From the NCBI GenBank assembly GCA_038230695.1, contig JBBRMT010000178.1, forward strand, positions 1-9,655: 9,655 bases of DNA, read 5' to 3'. This stretch comes from QHBQ01 sp038230695. Its GTDB lineage: Bacteria; Chloroflexota; Chloroflexia; QHBQ01. A model generated the notes under the pieces. The model did no database searches. It was not told the DNA's origin and saw only the letters and a list, made by a program, of their open reading frames with translations. The stretch's first letter is position 1. Every line of letters begins with the position of its first letter. Of the stretch, positions 5,742-9,655 are shown piece by piece. The translations under genes were made by a program, and so were the position numbers.

Positions 5742-5822
5742 CCCCTCCCATCGGGAGGGATTGGGGTGGGTATGTGCTGCGCTACTTGCTCCCCCACCCA
5801 GCCTCCCCCTTTGGGGGAGGGG
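5742..5822. repeat. Two-hairpin composite inverted repeat downstream of ftsZ
   Basis: The left part (CCCTCCC ATC GGGAGGG, then GGGGTGGG, 5742-5770) and the right part (CCCACCCA, then CCTCCCCC TTT GGGGGAGG, 5793-5822) are imperfect reverse complements of each other. Each also folds into its own hairpin. It lies between the ftsZ stop and its terminator, so it would be in the mRNA 3' end. Confidence 0.7.
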
Positions 5823-5827
5823 TTTTG

Positions 5828-7171
<1,344 letters not shown>

Positions 7172-7237
7172 TTGTCGCCTCCTTGCGGCATCGCCGCCGA
7201 GTTTAAAGCTGTCCATTGTCCGCTCGCTTTCGGCAGG

Positions 7238-8536
7238 TTAGGGGATAAACTCCCGCAGCCAGCCCTTGAATTTCTCAGCCACATCGTTGCGTTGTGGCGC
7301 TACGCCCCAGCCCTGCCGCCGTCTCACCGTGGGCAACGCTGCAGCCTCTACATTGTTTCGCAGTCCCCACAGCAACAATCCGACTGCGGTGGAGTATGCC
7401 GGGCCGTTCAGCCCGGTCATGCCTCCCAGTCGCGTCGGTGCGCCCACTCTGACCGGCATCCTTAGCACATTACGCGCCACTTCCGCGATCCCTGGCAACT
7501 GGGCGCTGCCGCCAGTTAGCACTACGCCAGCGGGCAGTAGCCCATCGTAGCCACTGCGTTTGATCTCCTTTGCCACCAGCGCGAAGATTTCCTCGACCCG
7601 CGCATTGATCACCTCGCAGAGCAAGCGGCGCGATACCTGCTCATCCTCGCCGCTGAAGGTGGTGACTTCCAGCGCGTCGCCCTCTTCTTCCTCGGCCTCC
7701 TCGTTCGCCCGCACTGCCAGTGGCCCATACTTTATGGTTGGCTGGGCCTGGCCGTGTTCCACCTTGAGCGACTCGGCCTGGTCGAACGGTACGCGCAGCA
7801 CAATCGAAATATCGTTGCTCAGATGGTTGCCACCCACTGGCAGGCTGATGGTGTGCCAGATGCTGCCGTCTATGAAGATGGCAATGTCGGTCGTCCCTCC
7901 ACCAATGTCCACCAGGGCGACCCCAAGCTTCTTCTCCGCCGCCGTTAGCGATGCTTCGCTGCTGGCGAGTGGCTCCAACACCATCTCGTCAAGCTCCACC
8001 CCGGCCTGCTGTACGCAACGCACCAGATTGTGCAGGGCCGTGGCCGTGCCGGTGACAATGTGGGTTTCCACCTCCAGGCGCATCCCCGCCATACCAACCG
8101 GATCGCGCACGCCGTCCTGCCCGTCCACGATGAAAGCGCGGGGGATGACATGGATGACCTCGCGCTGAGGCGGGATTGTGATCGCCCGCGATGCCTCGAC
8201 CGCCTTGCTAACATCCTCGGCGGCAATGTCGCGCCCGCTGCGGCCCAGCGATACCACGCCACGACTGTTCAGCGAGGTGATGTGTGCGCCCGCCACGCCA
8301 ACGTAGGCGCTGCCGATCTTGCAGCCCGCCAGCCGCTCCGCCTTCTCCACCGCGACGGTAATGCTGCTGACCACCTCGCCGATGTTGACCACCACACCCT
8401 TGCTCAACCCGCGAGTAGGGCCAACGCCCATGCCCAGCACGTTGACCTGCCCATCGCGGCGCATCTCGCCGACCACGGCGCAGACCTTGGTGGTGCCAAC
8501 ATCCAGACCGACGATTGTTTGCTCGATACCAGTCAT
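7238..8536 (-). CDS. ftsA: Cell division protein FtsA
   Basis: A 432-aa actin-like ATPase that anchors FtsZ filaments to the membrane. Phosphate-1 motif VGLDVGTTKVCAVVGE is at residues 9-24, phosphate-2 LVDIGGGTTDIAIF at 208-221 and the adenosine motif GVVLTGGSAQLPGI at 337-350. The FtsA-specific 1C subdomain (about 80-160) is present. An acidic insertion (NEEAEEEEGDALE, 278-290) precedes the helix leading to the last ATPase motif. The C-terminus, VAEKFKGWLREFIP, is a predicted amphipathic membrane-targeting helix. ATG at 8536 is chosen (GGAGGG about 10 bases upstream); a TTG at 8542, 4 bases from the same site, is the alternative and adds two residues. It is first in the ftsA-ftsZ operon. 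The upstream gene is not ftsQ or a mur gene. Confidence 0.97.
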   Translation of the reverse strand: MTGIEQTIVGLDVGTTKVCAVVGEMRRDGQVNVLGMGVGPTRGLSKGVVVNIGEVVSSITVAVEKAERLAGCKIGSAYVGVAGAHITSLNSRGVVSLGRSGRDIAAEDVSKAVEASRAITIPPQREVIHVIPRAFIVDGQDGVRDPVGMAGMRLEVETHIVTGTATALHNLVRCVQQAGVELDEMVLEPLASSEASLTAAEKKLGVALVDIGGGTTDIAIFIDGSIWHTISLPVGGNHLSNDISIVLRVPFDQAESLKVEHGQAQPTIKYGPLAVRANEEAEEEEGDALEVTTFSGEDEQVSRRLLCEVINARVEEIFALVAKEIKRSGYDGLLPAGVVLTGGSAQLPGIAEVARNVLRMPVRVGAPTRLGGMTGLNGPAYSTAVGLLLWGLRNNVEAAALPTVRRRQGWGVAPQRNDVAEKFKGWLREFIP

Positions 8537-8602
8537 AGGCAAGCAGCCCTCCGTTTCGGCTGCACCATCAGCGGCGCACTAGAACGCGCTGGTGATTTAA
8601 GG

Positions 8603-8611
8603 ATTATATCA
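8603..8611 (-). promoter_or_regulatory. Possible extended -10 promoter for ftsA-ftsZ
   Basis: On the minus strand TGATATAAT, an extended -10 (TGn plus TATAAT), lies about 65 bases upstream of the ftsA start in an AT-rich stretch (8600-8680). No good -35 is found at 17 bases, which is tolerable for extended -10 promoters. Confidence 0.5.
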
Positions 8612-8738
8612 CAAGATATTGTTATTAGGCTAGCCTTTATCCACAATTCAGGCCAAATTGCCAGATATTGATTATGTCAAATGGGCAATAGCCCTTCGGT
8701 GAGCGCGGCCAGCCACTCGGTAGGCCGCAGAGTAACGT

Positions 8739-9404
8739 CTATATCTGCGAAGCCAGGAAGCCGCCCCAGCGAAAGCTGCGCCGAAGATATTGTGCAAACG
8801 TCTCATGCAGATTTTCGGCTCCGATGTTGCCGTCAATGGCTGCATTAGGTACGCTTATAGTATCACCAATTGTACCGTGTGTCTTATCGTCGGCAATGCG
8901 GAGGACAAATATGGGATCAGTAAGCGCAACATTTCCCTCTGTAAAATCGGCGAACGCTTGCCTAATCTCTGGCACAGGTGCATCAGTGCTAATGCGAAGG
9001 GCGACCTCGGTTCGGAACCTGAGAACGTGTGGTTGATCACTAATACCCTTTACTTGGAAGGTCTTGTTATGTTTATCGCTCAGGTTCACCTCACCCACAA
9101 TTTCGTACCACATTCTGATGGAAAGTGGTATTACTCCTGTCCTTTCTTCTAGCTTGGCAATTTGTTTATCTATATCGGAAGGTGGTAGCTTATGTGGCTC
9201 CTTTGACGAGAACTTATAACTACTCGCCCGCAGCCTTGCCACTAGCAGTTCGACATTGTATCTGGCTCTGGTCATGGTCTCGCGGGCGACGGCCAGCGCG
9301 TCGGTGTACAGCGGCTGTTCGCGGATGGCTGCGCCGAGGGCGAGTAGCTCGTCCCACACGGCTTCGCGTTCGCCTGCAATGTAGCGTTCAAGGTAGGTTG
9401 GCAT
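8739..9404 (-). CDS. Uncharacterised 221-aa protein
   Basis: Not recognised as a named family. The N-terminal part (about 1-65: MPTYLERYIAGEREAVWDEL, then LARETMTRARYNVELLVARL-type helices) is helical. A middle motif, IAKLEERTGVIPLSIRMWYE followed by IVGEVNL (82-108), resembles the 'LExxxG-hydrophobic-P...WY...G' pattern of SMI1/KNR4 (SUKH)-like folds, but the match is only impressionistic. The end has a clear FAQYLRRSFRWGGFLA box (203-218), likely conserved. There are no signal peptide or membrane segments. GGAG 6 bases before the ATG at 9404 supports the start. A dispersed palindrome (9418-9441) lies directly upstream of that site. It is oriented like ftsA-ftsZ but separated from ftsA by about 200 bases holding the ftsA promoter, so it is probably a separate unit. 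Confidence 0.75.
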   Translation of the reverse strand: MPTYLERYIAGEREAVWDELLALGAAIREQPLYTDALAVARETMTRARYNVELLVARLRASSYKFSSKEPHKLPPSDIDKQIAKLEERTGVIPLSIRMWYEIVGEVNLSDKHNKTFQVKGISDQPHVLRFRTEVALRISTDAPVPEIRQAFADFTEGNVALTDPIFVLRIADDKTHGTIGDTISVPNAAIDGNIGAENLHETFAQYLRRSFRWGGFLASQI

Positions 9405-9417
9405 TACATCTCCATCA

Positions 9418-9655
9418 GGGCGAGTACAACCCGCCCCTACATCAAGGTTGACGGTTACGATTTGCCTTGGTACGCTTCAACAGGGCGCATAGCCATGCGC
9501 CCCTACGCCAGCCAAATCCGCTTTATCCGTTTATCCGTTTTTACAATCCGTTGGCGTTGGTACGCTTCAACAGGGCGCATAGCCATGCGCCCCTACACCA
9601 GCTAATCCGCTTTATCCGTTTATCCGTTTTTACAATCCGTTGGCGTTGGTACGCT
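9418..9655. repeat. Tandem palindromic repeat array running off the right edge
   Basis: A palindrome of the window's family at 9418-9440 is followed exactly 65 bases later by GGGCGCATAGCCATGCGCCC at 9483, then another at 9573 (90 bases on). A truncated copy begins TTGGTACGCT at 9646. The 90-bp units add ATCCGCTTTATCCGTTTATC-type T-rich repeats, ACAATCCGTTGGCG and TTGGTACGCTTCAACA; the second spacing is 89 because one base is missing. No gene is seen in this stretch. Confidence 0.85.

Noticed and set aside
8030..8671. 213-aa open frame antisense to ftsA
   Set aside because: Shadow of ftsA; the His/Arg/Ala-rich translation has no recognisable domain or ribosome site.
8675..8680. TTGACA on the minus strand as a -35 for ftsA
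   Set aside because: No acceptable -10 lies 16-18 bases downstream; the extended -10 at 8603-8611 is too far away.
8683..8728. Terminator for the 221-aa gene (hairpins GGGC AATA GCCC and GCGGCC/GGCCGC)
   Set aside because: Stems are short and no U-tract follows in the minus direction; too weak to call.

Overview
The window reads as a chromosomal segment of a Chloroflexota bacterium, probably a filamentous Chloroflexia-type organism. This is inferred from four things: an adjacent ftsA-ftsZ pair, a secreted-type beta-propeller/LolA-like protein with TPTP-rich linkers, a YacP-type NYN nuclease, and dense intergenic palindromes of the form GGGCG...CGCCCCTAC. No tRNA, rRNA, CRISPR array or transposase was found. 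Most genes are on the minus strand.

Layout. A plus-strand gene enters from the left edge (3-902) and encodes propeller-like repeats followed by a probable LolA-like domain. It converges on a minus-strand SAM-dependent methyltransferase (909-1700). Next come a minus-strand NYN-domain nuclease (1899-2564) flanked by matching inverted repeats, a five-repeat TPR protein (2660-3394) and an AlkZ-like/HTH_42 DNA glycosylase-family protein (3512-4675). A divergent promoter region (4676-4895) separates these from a plus-strand ribbon-helix-helix/glyoxalase (VOC) fusion (4896-5465). That gene has a near-perfect sigma-70 promoter and a perfect Shine-Dalgarno, but an ATA codon where the start should be.

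The 362-base gap 5466-5827 holds three 65-bp-period palindromic repeats, a minus-strand intrinsic terminator and a two-hairpin inverted repeat. The cell-division operon ftsA-ftsZ follows on the minus strand (8536 down to 5828). Beyond it is an uncharacterised 221-aa protein (8739-9404). The right edge (9405-9655) is a tandem array of the same palindrome family with a period of about 90 bp that runs off the window.

How the genes relate. ftsA and ftsZ form a functional pair: FtsA tethers FtsZ filaments to the membrane, and FtsZ carries the C-terminal peptide that binds FtsA. The other genes look like independent single-gene units separated by repeat-filled spacers. The points most worth a second look are the RHH-VOC fusion with its possible self-operator and AUA start, the NYN gene held between composite inverted repeats with its C-terminus read out of one of them, and the dispersed 65-bp/90-bp palindromic repeat family.
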